A DNA stretch of 33,788 bases from Pseudomonas sp. LS-2 (GCF_003605735.1 NZ_QXTJ01000034.1:5919-39706); one strand, 5' to 3'. Positions 1 to 9,000 are shown, counted from the stretch's first letter. Notes: a model not told the origin generated them from the sequence alone. Numbers and translations are program-made.

Positions 1-591
1 GAACAGGCGTGCCATTTCATGCCGGTCGCTGACAGCAGCGTTGGCCTGAGCAAGTCCCAGTCGGTGGGTGTGCTTTACAGCGAAAACACCGTCAACACGC
101 TCCAATACCTTGAGCGTTATCACGCCGTCGCCCTGAAAGGGGTGAAGAATGGCGCGCTGGATGCCCGGATTCGTCAGGCCTTCGTCAGCAGTTCCGATCC
201 GAAACTGGCCATCGACTGGCTGCACGGTTCGCTGAAGAAGGAATTCGCCTCGGTTACCGTTTACGACAACCTTGATGCCCTGATGAAAGCGCGCCCGGAT
301 GTGGTGGTGATGCTCGACACTTACAGCCAGTTGGTGACTCAGCGCAACAGCCAGGTAGAAGCGCGGTTCGTCGCCAAGTTCTACGACTCGAACCTGCAAT
401 ACATCGGCAAGGCTGAAGGCCTGGGTGCTAAAGAGCTGAGCTCGGTCTGGGTCCATGACAAGGCAGCCCCCGAGATCGCCGCGCAGATCGATCAGCAGCG
501 TGAATTGCAGGTCAATGCGCTGAAACAGTTCGACATGTCGCTCAAGGCGCTGGTGACCTCGGGCGAAGTGGCACAGGTGGCTGGCAACTGA
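1..591 (+). CDS. Hypothetical protein, 5' end outside window
   Basis: The reading frame is open from base 1 and ends with TGA at 589-591. An ATG lies at base 19, but no ribosome binding site precedes it and the frame continues upstream (Glu-Gln-Ala-Cys-His-Phe), so the true start is probably outside the window. The visible 190 or so residues are soluble and mixed alpha/beta. A stretch reading LDALMKARPDVVVMLDTYSQ suggests a strand followed by a helix. No catalytic motif is recognised. It could be the C-terminal part of an exported or lipoprotein-type protein, but this cannot be decided without the N-terminus. It converges on the aminotransferase gene, and the gap between them holds two terminator-like structures. 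Confidence 0.75.
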   Translation, partial: EQACHFMPVADSSVGLSKSQSVGVLYSENTVNTLQYLERYHAVALKGVKNGALDARIRQAFVSSSDPKLAIDWLHGSLKKEFASVTVYDNLDALMKARPDVVVMLDTYSQLVTQRNSQVEARFVAKFYDSNLQYIGKAEGLGAKELSSVWVHDKAAPEIAAQIDQQRELQVNALKQFDMSLKALVTSGEVAQVAGN

Positions 592-615
592 CTCTCCCTT
601 CTCTGACACTCGATC

Positions 616-637
616 TCCTGTAGCAGGACGGTTTTTT
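616..637 (+). terminator. Possible weak terminator
   Basis: A 5-bp stem (TCCTG at 616-620, CAGGA at 624-628, loop TAG) is followed by CGG and six T at 632-637. It sits 25 bases after the stop of the first gene. A wider 10-bp perfect inverted repeat (GACACTCGAT at 605-614, ATCGAGTGTC at 650-659) encloses it, so the two structures may compete. Confidence 0.35.
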
Positions 638-716
638 GCATCCCCTTGAATCGAGTGTCCGGCCGCGACTCTGCCCACGGCCTTTGGCCAGAAGCAGACT
701 CCAGGCGTCCACGAAA

Positions 717-748
717 AAGGGGAAGCAGACGTCAATCTGCTTCCCCTT
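717..748. terminator. Bidirectional intrinsic terminator
   Basis: A perfect 13-bp stem is formed by 717-729 and 736-748 (core GGGGAAGCAGA / TCTGCTTCCCC) with a 6-base loop. It has an A-rich flank on the left and a short T-rich flank on the right. It lies between two convergent genes, 39 bp beyond the aminotransferase stop, and can serve both strands. Confidence 0.75.
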
Positions 749-787
749 CTTTGTTTCCGGCTACAGCTGTGTCAAGCCGTCATCAAA

Positions 788-1984
788 TCAGATAACCGCC
801 AGAATCGCCTGGGTCACCGCTTCGATGTTGCGCTTGTTGAGCGCGGCAACGCAGATGCGACCGGTGTCCAGCGCGTAGATGCCGAACTCGTTGCGCAGGC
901 GGTGTACTTGCGCGGTGGTCAGGCCCGAGTAGGAGAACATGCCGCGCTGACGGGCGACGAAACTGAAGTCCTGACCGGCTGCGTTGTGCGCCAGACGGTT
1001 GGTCATTTCTTCGCGCATGCCGCGGATGCGCAGGCGCATTTCGGCCAGTTCCTCTTCCCACTTCTGACGCAGCTCAGGGCTGTTCAGCACGGCAGCGACG
1101 ATGGTCGCGCCATGGGTCGGCGGGTTGGAGTAATTGGTGCGGATCACACGCTTGACCTGGGACAGGACGCGAGCGGTTTCTTCCTTCGAATCGGTCACGA
1201 TCGACAACGCGCCGACACGTTCCCCATACAGCGAGAACGACTTGGAGAACGAACTGGACGCGAAGAAGGTCAGGCCCGAATCGGCGAACAGACGCACAGC
1301 CGCAGCGTCTTCGTCGATGCCGTCGCCGAAGCCCTGATAGGCCATGTCCAGGAACGGCACGTGACCTTTGGCTTTCAGGACTTCAAGGACTTTTTTCCAG
1401 TCTTCCAGGGTCAGGTCGACGCCGGTCGGGTTGTGGCAGCACGCGTGCAGCACGACGATGGAGCCGGACGGCAGGTTGTGCAGATCTTCCAGCATGCCGG
1501 CGCGGTTCACATCGTGGGTCGCGGCGTCGTAGTAGCGGTAGTTCTGCACCGGGAAACCGGCGGTTTCGAACAGTGCGCGGTGGTTTTCCCAGCTTGGGTC
1601 GCTGATGGCCACAACGGCGTTGGGCGACAGTTGCTTGAGGAAGTCGGCACCGATTTTCAGGGCGCCTGTACCGCCGACGGCCTGCACGGTCATCACACGG
1701 CCCGAAGCCAGCAGTGGCGACTCGGCACCGAACAGCAGGGTTTGCACGGCTTTGTCGTAGGCGGCGATGCCGTCGATCGGCAGGTAGCCGCGCGGAACGT
1801 GTTGAGCGACGCGAATTTCCTCTGCTTCGGCAACGGCACGCAGCAGCGGGATTTTCCCTTCTTCGTTGCTGTAGACGCCTACACCCAGGTTGACCTTGGT
1901 GGTACGGGTATCGGCGTTGAATGCTTCGTTGAGGCCCAGGATAGGATCGCGTGGTGCCATTTCGACAGCGGAGAACAGGCTCAT
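788..1984 (-). CDS. tyrB: Aromatic/aspartate aminotransferase (class I, PLP-dependent)
   Basis: A 398-residue fold-type I aminotransferase that should transfer amino groups between aspartate or aromatic amino acids and 2-oxoglutarate in the cytoplasm. Visible family residues include HNPTG at about 184-188, the cofactor-binding Asp of FLDMAYQGF near 213, the PLP lysine K248 in SSFSKSFSLYGERVG, and a C-terminal GRICVAALN segment carrying the carboxylate-binding Arg. The S-F-S-L-Y-G-E-R form is closer to TyrB than to AspC, hence the symbol, but substrate range is not proven. The frame runs upstream to 2143. I prefer ATG at 1984 because the MSLFSAVEMAPRDPILGL start and total length match the family. 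It is divergent from uvrB, a pairing I recall from other Pseudomonas. Confidence 0.9.
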   Translation of the reverse strand: MSLFSAVEMAPRDPILGLNEAFNADTRTTKVNLGVGVYSNEEGKIPLLRAVAEAEEIRVAQHVPRGYLPIDGIAAYDKAVQTLLFGAESPLLASGRVMTVQAVGGTGALKIGADFLKQLSPNAVVAISDPSWENHRALFETAGFPVQNYRYYDAATHDVNRAGMLEDLHNLPSGSIVVLHACCHNPTGVDLTLEDWKKVLEVLKAKGHVPFLDMAYQGFGDGIDEDAAAVRLFADSGLTFFASSSFSKSFSLYGERVGALSIVTDSKEETARVLSQVKRVIRTNYSNPPTHGATIVAAVLNSPELRQKWEEELAEMRLRIRGMREEMTNRLAHNAAGQDFSFVARQRGMFSYSGLTTAQVHRLRNEFGIYALDTGRICVAALNKRNIEAVTQAILAVI

Positions 1985-2323
1985 TTTTGCGGCAGCTCTG
2001 AATGGGGAGTGAATGGGTGGCATCGCTCCGGCCGAATGCACTAGAGCGGTGCGCAAACGGGGAGTCAGTATAGAGAGCATCGCGGACCGGGGCGACAGGT
2101 CGCAGGCGGTTTTTTCAAGGTTTTTCCGATTTTTTTCGACCATTAGTCATGTCACGGGGACTAATGTCCTGAGGATGGCTTGAAAGCTGGCTTTGTGGAC
2201 TCCATTTGTAGTCCCATCACTCTTTTCCGGTACGTCTTTTCTCCTGGCGAGATCAGTCGTCGGCGCTCATTACGCTTTGCGCTGCCCGCTTCCTTCAGAC
2301 GCAAGCGAACACAGAGGTCAGTT
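1985..2323. promoter_or_regulatory. Divergent promoter region, aminotransferase/uvrB
   Basis: A non-coding spacer of 339 bp carries the promoters of two divergent genes. On the minus strand TATACT (2067-2072) is a good -10 candidate for the aminotransferase, leaving a leader of roughly 75 bases, but no convincing -35 is seen at 17-18 bp spacing. On the plus strand TTGAAA (from about 2181) is a possible -35 for uvrB without a clear -10. No LexA-type CTG-N10-CAG palindrome was found. Confidence 0.4.
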
Positions 2324-4339
2324 ATGTCCGAGTTTCAACTCGTTACCCGTTTTGAGCCGGCCGGTGATCAGCCGACGGCGATTCGTCAACTGGTCGAGGG
2401 CATCGACGCTGGCCTCTCGCACCAGACCCTGCTGGGCGTGACCGGCTCGGGCAAGACGTTCAGCATCGCCAACGTGATTCAACAGGTGCAGCGTCCTACC
2501 CTGGTGCTGGCGCCTAACAAGACCCTGGCCGCGCAACTTTACGGCGAGTTCAAGGCGTTCTTCCCCAACAATGCCGTCGAGTACTTCGTTTCCTACTACG
2601 ACTATTACCAGCCCGAGGCCTACGTGCCGTCGTCGGACACCTTCATCGAGAAGGATGCGTCGATCAACGACCACATCGAGCAGATGCGGCTGTCGGCGAC
2701 CAAAGCGCTGCTGGAGCGCAAGGACGCGATTATCGTCACCACGGTGTCGTGCATCTACGGTCTGGGGAGCCCGGAAACCTACCTGCGCATGGTCCTTCAC
2801 GTGGACCGCGGCGACAAACTCGATCAGCGCGCCTTGCTGCGGCGTCTGGCCGACCTTCAATACACCCGCAACGACATGGACTTCGCCCGTGCGACCTTCC
2901 GTGTGCGAGGCGATGTGATCGACATCTTCCCGGCCGAATCGGATCTGGAAGCGATCCGCATCGAACTGTTCGACGACGAAGTGGAGAGCCTGTCGGCCTT
3001 CGACCCGTTGACCGGCGAAGTCATCCGCAAGCTGCCGCGGTTCACCTTCTACCCCAAGAGTCACTACGTGACGCCGCGCGAAACGCTGCTCGACGCCATG
3101 GAAGGGATCAAGGTCGAGTTGCAGGAGCGGCTGGAATACCTGCGCGGCGCCAATAAGCTGGTGGAAGCCCAGCGTCTGGAACAGCGCACTCGTTTCGATC
3201 TGGAGATGATCCTCGAACTGGGTTACTGCAACGGCATCGAGAACTACTCGCGCTACCTGTCGGGCCGTCCTGCCGGGGCGCCGCCACCGACCCTGTACGA
3301 CTACCTGCCGCCGGACGCGCTGCTGGTGATCGATGAGTCCCACGTCAGCGTTCCTCAGGTCGGCGCCATGTACAAAGGCGACCGCTCCCGCAAAGAGACC
3401 CTGGTCGAATACGGGTTCCGCCTGCCGTCGGCCCTGGACAACCGGCCGATGCGTTTTGACGAATGGGAGAGCGTCAGCCCGCAGACGATCTTCGTTTCGG
3501 CGACCCCAGGCCCGTACGAAGGCGAGCATGCGGGGCGGGTGGTCGAGCAAGTGGTGCGGCCGACCGGTCTGGTCGACCCGCAGATCGAGATTCGTCCGGC
3601 GCTGACTCAGGTCGACGACCTGCTTTCCGAAATCCATAAACGGGTCGCGCTGGAAGAACGTGTACTGGTCACGACGCTGACCAAGCGCATGTCCGAAGAC
3701 CTCACTGATTATCTGGCCGATCACGGCGTGCGCGTGCGCTATCTGCACTCGGACATCGACACCGTGGAACGGGTCGAGATCATTCGCGACCTGCGCCTGG
3801 GGACCTTCGACGTGCTGGTGGGGATCAACCTGCTGCGCGAAGGTCTGGACATGCCTGAAGTGTCGCTGGTGGCGATTCTCGATGCTGACAAGGAAGGCTT
3901 CCTGCGCTCCGAGCGCTCGCTGATCCAGACCATCGGCCGTGCCGCCCGTAACCTCAACGGCCGGGCGATTCTCTACGCCGACAACATCACCGGCTCCATG
4001 GAGCGGGCGATCGGCGAGACCGAACGCCGCCGCGACAAACAGATCGCGTTCAACCTGGAAAACGGCATTACCCCCAAGGGCGTGGTCAAAGACATCACCG
4101 ACATCATGGAAGGTGCCACCGTCCCCGGCTCGCGCAGCAAGAAACGCAAAGGCATGGCCAAGGCCGCCGAGGAAAATGCCAAGTACGAAGCCGAACTGCG
4201 CTCGCCGAGCGAAATCACCAAACGCATTCGCCAACTGGAAGAGAAGATGTACCAACTGGCGCGGGATCTGGAGTTCGAGGCAGCTGCGCAGATGCGCGAT
4301 GAAATCACCAAGTTGCGGGAGCGGTTATTGGCGGTCTGA
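2324..4339 (+). CDS. uvrB: Excinuclease ABC subunit B (UvrB)
   Basis: The DNA damage-verifying helicase-like subunit of nucleotide excision repair, which loads from UvrA2 and recruits UvrC. The protein is 671 residues, the usual UvrB size. It has Walker A GVTGSGKT at 38-45 and the beta-hairpin [12 protein letters not shown] at 91-102, which inserts between the strands. Walker B is the DESH box at 337-340. Motifs V/VI include [10 protein letters not shown] and [11 protein letters not shown]-terminal UVR helix pair ([20 protein letters not shown]) contacts UvrA/UvrC. The frame stays open to 2180, but ATG at 2324 gives the conserved [17 protein letters not shown] start and is preceded by AGAGG. 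No SOS box was found upstream, so LexA control is not supported here. Confidence 0.98.
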   Translation: MSEFQLVTRFEPAGDQPTAIRQLVEGIDAGLSHQTLLGVTGSGKTFSIANVIQQVQRPTLVLAPNKTLAAQLYGEFKAFFPNNAVEYFVSYYDYYQPEAYVPSSDTFIEKDASINDHIEQMRLSATKALLERKDAIIVTTVSCIYGLGSPETYLRMVLHVDRGDKLDQRALLRRLADLQYTRNDMDFARATFRVRGDVIDIFPAESDLEAIRIELFDDEVESLSAFDPLTGEVIRKLPRFTFYPKSHYVTPRETLLDAMEGIKVELQERLEYLRGANKLVEAQRLEQRTRFDLEMILELGYCNGIENYSRYLSGRPAGAPPPTLYDYLPPDALLVIDESHVSVPQVGAMYKGDRSRKETLVEYGFRLPSALDNRPMRFDEWESVSPQTIFVSATPGPYEGEHAGRVVEQVVRPTGLVDPQIEIRPALTQVDDLLSEIHKRVALEERVLVTTLTKRMSEDLTDYLADHGVRVRYLHSDIDTVERVEIIRDLRLGTFDVLVGINLLREGLDMPEVSLVAILDADKEGFLRSERSLIQTIGRAARNLNGRAILYADNITGSMERAIGETERRRDKQIAFNLENGITPKGVVKDITDIMEGATVPGSRSKKRKGMAKAAEENAKYEAELRSPSEITKRIRQLEEKMYQLARDLEFEAAAQMRDEITKLRERLLAV

Positions 4340-4385
4340 CCGTTGAGCAGGCGTGCGCCTGTCGATCATCAAGGAGCAATGCACG

Positions 4386-4943
4386 GTGCAGCAGCGAACC
4401 ACGGCGCGCTTGATATTACGAGCGCCAACCCTCGACGATCTGAGCAGTCTGTTCAGCATTTATGGGGATCCGGCGACCCACCAGTTCAACCCGTTTGGCC
4501 CGCTGAAGAGCGTGAAGCAGGCGCGCTCGGTACTCGACGGCTGGCTGGCGCACTGGGCGCTCAAGGGGTATGGGCAGTGGGCGATCAGCACCCGAGAGGC
4601 GCCGGGGAAAGTCATTGGTTTCGGCGGGATCGACGCCCGTATGTATCTCGACGTCGAGCGGCTGAATCTGGGGTATCGCTTCGGCGTACAGGCCTGGGGG
4701 CAGGGCTACGCCACCGAACTCGGTCAGGCAGCGCTGGATTACGGGTTCGACGAGCTGCGTGTGCCGGAGGTGTTCGCGGTGGTTCGGCCGCAGCACTATG
4801 CCTCGATCCGCGTGCTGGAAAAAATCGGTATGCAGCGCATCGATACGCTCGCGGATGTGCCGGGCCAGGCGCCGAGTCTGGTTTACCATTCGCGACGAGA
4901 GGACGTACCTCCTGCCTTCGGGGCTGATCCCGTTCCTTTGTAG
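4386..4943 (+). CDS. GNAT-family N-acetyltransferase (RimJ/RimL-like)
   Basis: A predicted acetyl-CoA-dependent acetyltransferase of 185 residues. The N-terminal T-A-R-L-I-L-R-A-P-T-L-D-D strand-helix is typical of the RimJ/RimL branch. The acetyl-CoA loop is represented by WGQGYATELGQAALDYGF, and N-x-x-S is replaced by H-Y-A-S-I-R-V-L-E-K-I-G-M in motif B. The target is unknown and could be a protein N-terminus or a small amine. A GTG start at 4386 is chosen because AAGGAG (4371-4376) sits 9 bases upstream; the frame also has a GTG at 4353 with no such site. The gene begins 46 bp after uvrB and may be cotranscribed with it. The stop codon TAG (4941-4943) lies within the left arm of a REP-like palindrome, so the last residues may have been shaped by that insertion. 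Confidence 0.85.
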   Translation: MQQRTTARLILRAPTLDDLSSLFSIYGDPATHQFNPFGPLKSVKQARSVLDGWLAHWALKGYGQWAISTREAPGKVIGFGGIDARMYLDVERLNLGYRFGVQAWGQGYATELGQAALDYGFDELRVPEVFAVVRPQHYASIRVLEKIGMQRIDTLADVPGQAPSLVYHSRREDVPPAFGADPVPL

Positions 4944-5006
4944 CAGCACGGCTTGCCGGCGGTGACGAACTCAAGATCGCTGCCGCCGGCAAGCCGTGCT
5001 GCTACA
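4939..5006. repeat. REP-like palindromic element (copy 1)
   Basis: A perfect 24-bp inverted repeat is formed by 4939-4962 and 4983-5006 around a 20-base loop (arm core GCACGGCTTGCCGGCGG). A related copy occurs at 29654-29710: the last 30 bases of the element, starting ATCGCTGCC, match there with one difference. The length, G+C content and dispersed copies fit Pseudomonas REP/REPIN elements. It may also serve as a terminator for the convergent GNAT and RidA genes. Confidence 0.85.
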
Positions 5007-5028
5007 GAGTCATTCAGTGCAATCAGTT

Positions 5029-5433
5029 TCAGGCCGCAGAAGCCTTGGGCAACTTCGCAATCACCTTGATCTCGAAATCGAAACCGTACAGCCAGGTCAC
5101 GCCAACGGCGGTAATGGTCGGGTGCGGCGCTTGACCCCAGAACTCGGGGACGACCTCCCAGATCTTTTCGAACCTGGACTGCGGATCGACGATGAAGACC
5201 GTGACGTCGATCACGTCATCGAAGGTGCAGCCGGCTGCCTTCAGGATCGCGTTGAGGTTTGTGAAAGCCAGGCGCACCTGGGCCTGTAACTCAGGCTCGG
5301 GCGAGCCGTCCTCGCGGCTGCCGACCTGGCCCGAGACGAACAGCAAACCATCGGATCTGACGGCAGGGGAGTAACGGTTGCGCTCATAAAGTGCCTGGCG
5401 CCCGGCGGGGAAAACAACGTCACGAACAGTCAT
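5029..5433 (-). CDS. RidA/YjgF/UK114-family protein
   Basis: A 134-residue protein of the Rid superfamily, a trimeric fold known for hydrolysing reactive enamine/imine intermediates. Family features are the SGQVG motif near residue 40, the LxNLxAIL helix (FTNLNAILKAAGC), DVIDVTVFIVD, and the C-terminal FEIKVIAKLP strand. The catalytic arginine of RidA sits in a P-A-R-S motif; here the aligned segment reads PTITAVGV, with Ile in its place. This is therefore not a canonical RidA imine deaminase and belongs to another Rid subgroup of unclear function. ATG at 5433 is chosen over 5448 because GGAGG lies 6 bases upstream. It is divergent from a LysR gene 142 bp away that may control it. Confidence 0.88.
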   Translation of the reverse strand: MTVRDVVFPAGRQALYERNRYSPAVRSDGLLFVSGQVGSREDGSPEPELQAQVRLAFTNLNAILKAAGCTFDDVIDVTVFIVDPQSRFEKIWEVVPEFWGQAPHPTITAVGVTWLYGFDFEIKVIAKLPKASAA

Positions 5434-5575
5434 GTGAACCTCCATCATCGGGGCGTCGAATCCCCGTCATTAACGATGAAGTGACTGTAAGGGGCTTGTG
5501 TGCAGGCGATAAACCGGCAACCTTGTTCAGGACTGTTTGCAAATCCCGGACAATCTTCCGAACTGTGGAGTGCCG

Positions 5576-6499
5576 ATGGACCGTTTCGATGCGATGCAGG
5601 CGTTCGTGCGCGTGGTGGAAACCGGCAGTTTCACCAAGGCGGCCGAAACGCTGCACATGAGCAAGACCAGCGTCAGCCAGCTGATTCAGCAACTGGAAGC
5701 CCGGCTGCGGGTCAAGCTGCTCAATCGCACCACCCGCAAGGTCAATGTCACCGCCGATGGTGCGGCGTTCTACGAGCGTGCGGTTCGGGTCCTGGCCGAT
5801 ATCGACGATGCGGAAACCAGTCTGTCCAGCGCTTCGACTTCGCCACGAGGGCGCCTGCGCGTGGACGTGCCCAGCCCGTTTGCGCGGACCCTGCTGATCC
5901 CGGCCTTGCCCGATTTTCACAGCCGTTATCCCGACATCCAGATCGATCTGGGCGTGAGCGATCGGATGGTCGACATGATCGACGAAAACGTCGATTGCGT
6001 GGTGCGTGGCGGCGAGCTGACGGATCAGTCGCTGATGGCGCGACACATCGGCGACCTTCGACTGGGGGTCTATGCCGCCCCGGAGTATCTGAAACGAGCG
6101 GGAGCGCCCGCCCATCCACGGGAGCTTGAAGGCAGTCATCAGCGCATTGTCGGTTATCGCTGGGCTCGCACCGGCAAGCTGTTTCCCATGGTCATGGTTC
6201 GTGACGGCGAGACCTTGGAAGTGCAAGGCCGCTACGTGCTGTCGGTGGATGACGGCAATGCCTATCTGGCCGCCGGGCTGGCGGGCCTGGGCGTGCTCTG
6301 GCTACCGCATTACATGGCTCGGCAGTCGGTGGAGCGGGGCGATCTGGTGCCGTTGTTCGAGGACTGGTGTCTGGCGTCGATGCCGATGTACATCGCGTTT
6401 GCACCCAACCGGCATATCAGCCTCAAGTTGCGGGTGTTCATCGATTGGGTGATCGAGCTGATGGCGCGACATGCGCCGGTCGTCGCTCCAGCGCCGTGA
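5576..6499 (+). CDS. LysR-family transcriptional regulator
   Basis: A 307-residue LysR-type regulator. The N-terminal winged helix-turn-helix spans residues 1-60 (FVRVVETGSFTKAAETLHMS, then KTSVSQLIQQLEARL). The effector-binding domain begins near residue 90 (GRLRVDVPSPFARTLLIPAL) and is of the CrgA/PecT-like type (VDCVVRGGELTDQSLMARHI). The frame begins at 5537, but ATG at 5576 has GGAG 6 bases upstream and gives the usual MDRFDAMQAFVRV start. Divergence from the RidA-like gene suggests that gene as a target. In the 142-bp spacer I see no convincing T-N11-A box. The inducer is unknown. Confidence 0.93.
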   Translation: MDRFDAMQAFVRVVETGSFTKAAETLHMSKTSVSQLIQQLEARLRVKLLNRTTRKVNVTADGAAFYERAVRVLADIDDAETSLSSASTSPRGRLRVDVPSPFARTLLIPALPDFHSRYPDIQIDLGVSDRMVDMIDENVDCVVRGGELTDQSLMARHIGDLRLGVYAAPEYLKRAGAPAHPRELEGSHQRIVGYRWARTGKLFPMVMVRDGETLEVQGRYVLSVDDGNAYLAAGLAGLGVLWLPHYMARQSVERGDLVPLFEDWCLASMPMYIAFAPNRHISLKLRVFIDWVIELMARHAPVVAPAP

Positions 6500-6625
6500 T
6501 GCGGGAAAAACGCTGGCGATTGGCCGGGCAGGGAACACTGATCCGCGGCACCTTGAGGTAAGATCGGCGAGCGGCGGCGGACCTCCCGCGCACAATCAAA
6601 CCTCTACCTGACCGTGGCGACCCCG

Positions 6626-7822
6626 ATGCCTGAACCTTCCCCCTTTTCCAGAGACATCGCAGCGGTCGCCAGAATCGACGCGGTCCCGATCATCCTCAAC
6701 ATGGTCAGGCACGTGACGGGCATGCGTTTCGCGGCCGTGGCTCGCGTCACGGATCAACATTGGGTGGCCCTGGCGGTGGATGATGCCCTCGATTTCGGCC
6801 TCAAGCCCGGTGGCGAGCTGGTGCTCGAGTCGACGATCTGTCACGAAATCCGCGAAAACAGACAGCCGGTGATCTTCACCCACGCCAGCGAACACCCGGT
6901 GTATTCCCGCCACCACACGCCCAGAACCTACCAGCTGGAAAGCTACGCTTCGATCCCCATCGTCAAAGCCAACGGCGAGTTTTTCGGCACCCTGTGCGCC
7001 ATTGACACGGTGCCCGCCCATTTCGATGAAAACGCCGTGTTGCACACGCTGGGCCTGTTCGCCCAGTTGATCGCCATGCACCTGGACTTGAGCGGCGATC
7101 TGGAAAAATCGGAAACCGCCCTGGCCGATGCGACCGAAGCGGGCCGCTTGCGTGAACAGTTCATCGCCGTGCTCGGGCACGACCTGCGAACCCCGCTCAG
7201 TGCCATCCGCATGAGTGCCGACCTGCTGGAGTCGAAACTGAGCGACGGCCGCGAGCGCGGACTGGCCGGCGCCATTCGTAAAAGGTCGCAACGCATGGGG
7301 GCCTTGATCGAGGATGTTCTGGACTTTGCCCGTGGCAGGCTCGGCGGTGGGATTCCGGTTCGACGCACGGTGGTGGACGATCTGCAGAGCGTGTTCGATT
7401 CGGTGCTGGCCGAGATCAACGCGTCCGAGCCGGATGTGCGGATCAATCGGCAGATCGTCATTCCCTCTGGCATCTACTGCGATGCGTCGCGAATCGGCCA
7501 GTTGCTTTCCAATCTGCTGGGCAACGCCGTCAAACACGGCGCGCGGGATTGCCCGATTGAAGTCGCGGCCTACACCGAGGGCAGTGAATTCATTCTTTCG
7601 GTCTCCAACCAGGGCGCTTGTATTCCTGACGAAATGATTCCGTTGCTGTTCCAGCCCTTCAAACGTTCCGAGGGCGGTCAGCGCGGGGAAGGCCTGGGGC
7701 TCGGCCTGTACATCGCATCGCAGATTCTCGACGGACACAGGGGCACGCTTTCAGTTTCTTCTTCCCCGGAGCAGGGCACCTGTTTCATTGCGCGCTTTCC
7801 GGCGAGACTGGAACAGGTCTAG
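6626..7822 (+). CDS. GAF-domain sensor histidine kinase (orphan)
   Basis: A cytosolic hybrid of an N-terminal GAF domain (about residues 15-155) and a histidine kinase core; no transmembrane segment is seen. The H-box is FIAVLGHDLRTPLSAI, with the phospho-accepting His at about residue 185. The N-box is LLSNLLGNAVKHG and the G2 box GEGLGLGLYIA. The G1 box reads VSNQGACIPDE, not the usual D-x-G-x-G, a variation seen in some kinases of this type. A GTG at 6614 in frame is an alternative start; neither start has a good Shine-Dalgarno sequence. No response regulator gene is adjacent, so the partner must be elsewhere. The GAF ligand is unknown. The downstream LysR gene converges on it. Confidence 0.9.
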   Translation: MPEPSPFSRDIAAVARIDAVPIILNMVRHVTGMRFAAVARVTDQHWVALAVDDALDFGLKPGGELVLESTICHEIRENRQPVIFTHASEHPVYSRHHTPRTYQLESYASIPIVKANGEFFGTLCAIDTVPAHFDENAVLHTLGLFAQLIAMHLDLSGDLEKSETALADATEAGRLREQFIAVLGHDLRTPLSAIRMSADLLESKLSDGRERGLAGAIRKRSQRMGALIEDVLDFARGRLGGGIPVRRTVVDDLQSVFDSVLAEINASEPDVRINRQIVIPSGIYCDASRIGQLLSNLLGNAVKHGARDCPIEVAAYTEGSEFILSVSNQGACIPDEMIPLLFQPFKRSEGGQRGEGLGLGLYIASQILDGHRGTLSVSSSPEQGTCFIARFPARLEQV

Positions 7823-7983
7823 CCCTGCCAGCCAGGTGCAACAGGCACACCGTGTGTGGAGGGTTTGCTGCCGCTGCGCGCCAGATCGCCGACAAGTCGG
7901 GCTCCCACGCCCTCCGGGCCGAAGCGGCGTGAGGCACTGGTCAGGCACGCCCCTTGGGCAGAAGCAGTGTGTACGCCGACGAC

Positions 7984-8000
7984 CTGCCGGGAACCGGCAG
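7984..8000. terminator. Short hairpin between convergent genes
   Basis: A 7-bp perfect stem (CTGCCGG at 7984-7990, CCGGCAG at 7994-8000) with loop GAA lies in the 187-bp gap between the convergent kinase and LysR genes. There is no T-run on either side, so a terminator role is only possible. The rest of this gap (7823-7983) is G+C-rich, and the segment around 7883-7907 (GATCGCCGACAAGTCGGGCT) resembles degraded REP sequence. Confidence 0.3.
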
Positions 8001-8009
8001 TCAGCCCTC

Positions 8010-8924
8010 TCAAGGGGTTTGGGGTTCCACACTCGCCAGGTAGTTGAACAGGTTGGCCGCTTCCGGAGACAACCGGGCGCCTTGCGCGACACCGACGAAC
8101 AGCGTGCGCGCCGCCCAGGGGTCTTCCAGTGGAATCGCTGCAAGGCTGCGCTCCAGCAAGCCCGGCTGAACGGAACCGAGGGGCAGGATGCCGATGCCCA
8201 GACCGGCGTCGATCATCCGGCAGATGCCGTCGAAGCTGCTGACCTGAATACGCACCTTGAGCAGCTTTCCGGCATTGGCCGCAGCGCTGCTGATGCGGTT
8301 CAACAGCGAACTGCCTTGGTTCAAGGCGACGTAATCGTAGTCCAGGGTATCGACGAAACTGACGCGGGGTTTGCCGGCCAGCGGATGATTCTGCGGCACC
8401 AGCACCACCAGCCGGTCGTGGCGGTATGGCCGAATCTCGAGGTCGGGCGCGGGCACGTTGTCGGCGAAGATACCGATGTCGGCGCGACCGTCGGCGACCG
8501 CCTGAATGGTCATGTCGCTGAGGGCCTCTTCCATGCCGATACGCACGTGAGGGTTGGCGGCCAGGAAAGTGTTCAGGTCCCCCGGCAGGAACTGGATGAC
8601 CGCCGAGGTGTTGGCAAACAGTCGCACATGGCCGCGCACTCCGTTGGAGAAATCGCTCGCATCGTGAGCCATGCGCTGTGCGCTTTCCAGGATGTGTCGG
8701 GCATGTTCGGCCAACCCTCGACCGGCCGGTGTCAGCTGCAGCCCCCTTGGCAGCCTGACGAACAGCGTGCAGTCAGTGATGCGTTCGAGCTCGGCCAGAC
8801 GCTTGCTCGCCGCCGACACTGTCATGTGCGCGCCGTCCGCCGCCTTGGTCAGATTTTCGCTTTCCGCGGCCAGTACCAACAGACGCAGGGAGAGCAGGTC
8901 CAGCTGAAGCAGATTGATCATCAT
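8010..8924 (-). CDS. LysR-family transcriptional regulator
   Basis: A LysR-type regulator of 304 residues. The winged helix region is at 1-65 (LAAESENLTKAADGAHMTVS then AASKRLAELERI). The ligand domain follows from about 95 (GHVRLFANTSAVIQFLPGDL). GIGILPLGSVQPGL is the usual hinge-proximal LysR signature near residue 240. The frame extends to 8981, but the codons at 8924 and 8921 (Met-Met-Ile-Asn) give the normal length. It is divergent from the HMG-CoA-lyase-like gene, which is its most likely target. The spacer contains AGAAT/ATTCT half sites (8950-8954, 8971-8975) and a 13-bp tandem repeat. The effector is unknown. Confidence 0.92.
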   Translation of the reverse strand: MMINLLQLDLLSLRLLVLAAESENLTKAADGAHMTVSAASKRLAELERITDCTLFVRLPRGLQLTPAGRGLAEHARHILESAQRMAHDASDFSNGVRGHVRLFANTSAVIQFLPGDLNTFLAANPHVRIGMEEALSDMTIQAVADGRADIGIFADNVPAPDLEIRPYRHDRLVVLVPQNHPLAGKPRVSFVDTLDYDYVALNQGSSLLNRISSAAANAGKLLKVRIQVSSFDGICRMIDAGLGIGILPLGSVQPGLLERSLAAIPLEDPWAARTLFVGVAQGARLSPEAANLFNYLASVEPQTP

Positions 8925-9000
8925 TGCCCCGAGGGTTTCCTTTGCGGAAAGAATATTGGAAATCTTTGAAATTCTCACCACCTCGTTTTGCGCCGATCAT

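Noticed and set aside
1985..2323. LexA (SOS) box upstream of uvrB
   Set aside because: No CTG-N10-CAG palindrome was found in the spacer.
2318..4255. Long antisense open frame opposite uvrB
   Set aside because: uvrB is beyond doubt, and the antisense translation shows no domain.
5434..5575. LysR T-N11-A operator between RidA and LysR genes
   Set aside because: TTG-N11-CAA (around 5536-5552) was considered, but the symmetry is only 3 bp and common by chance.
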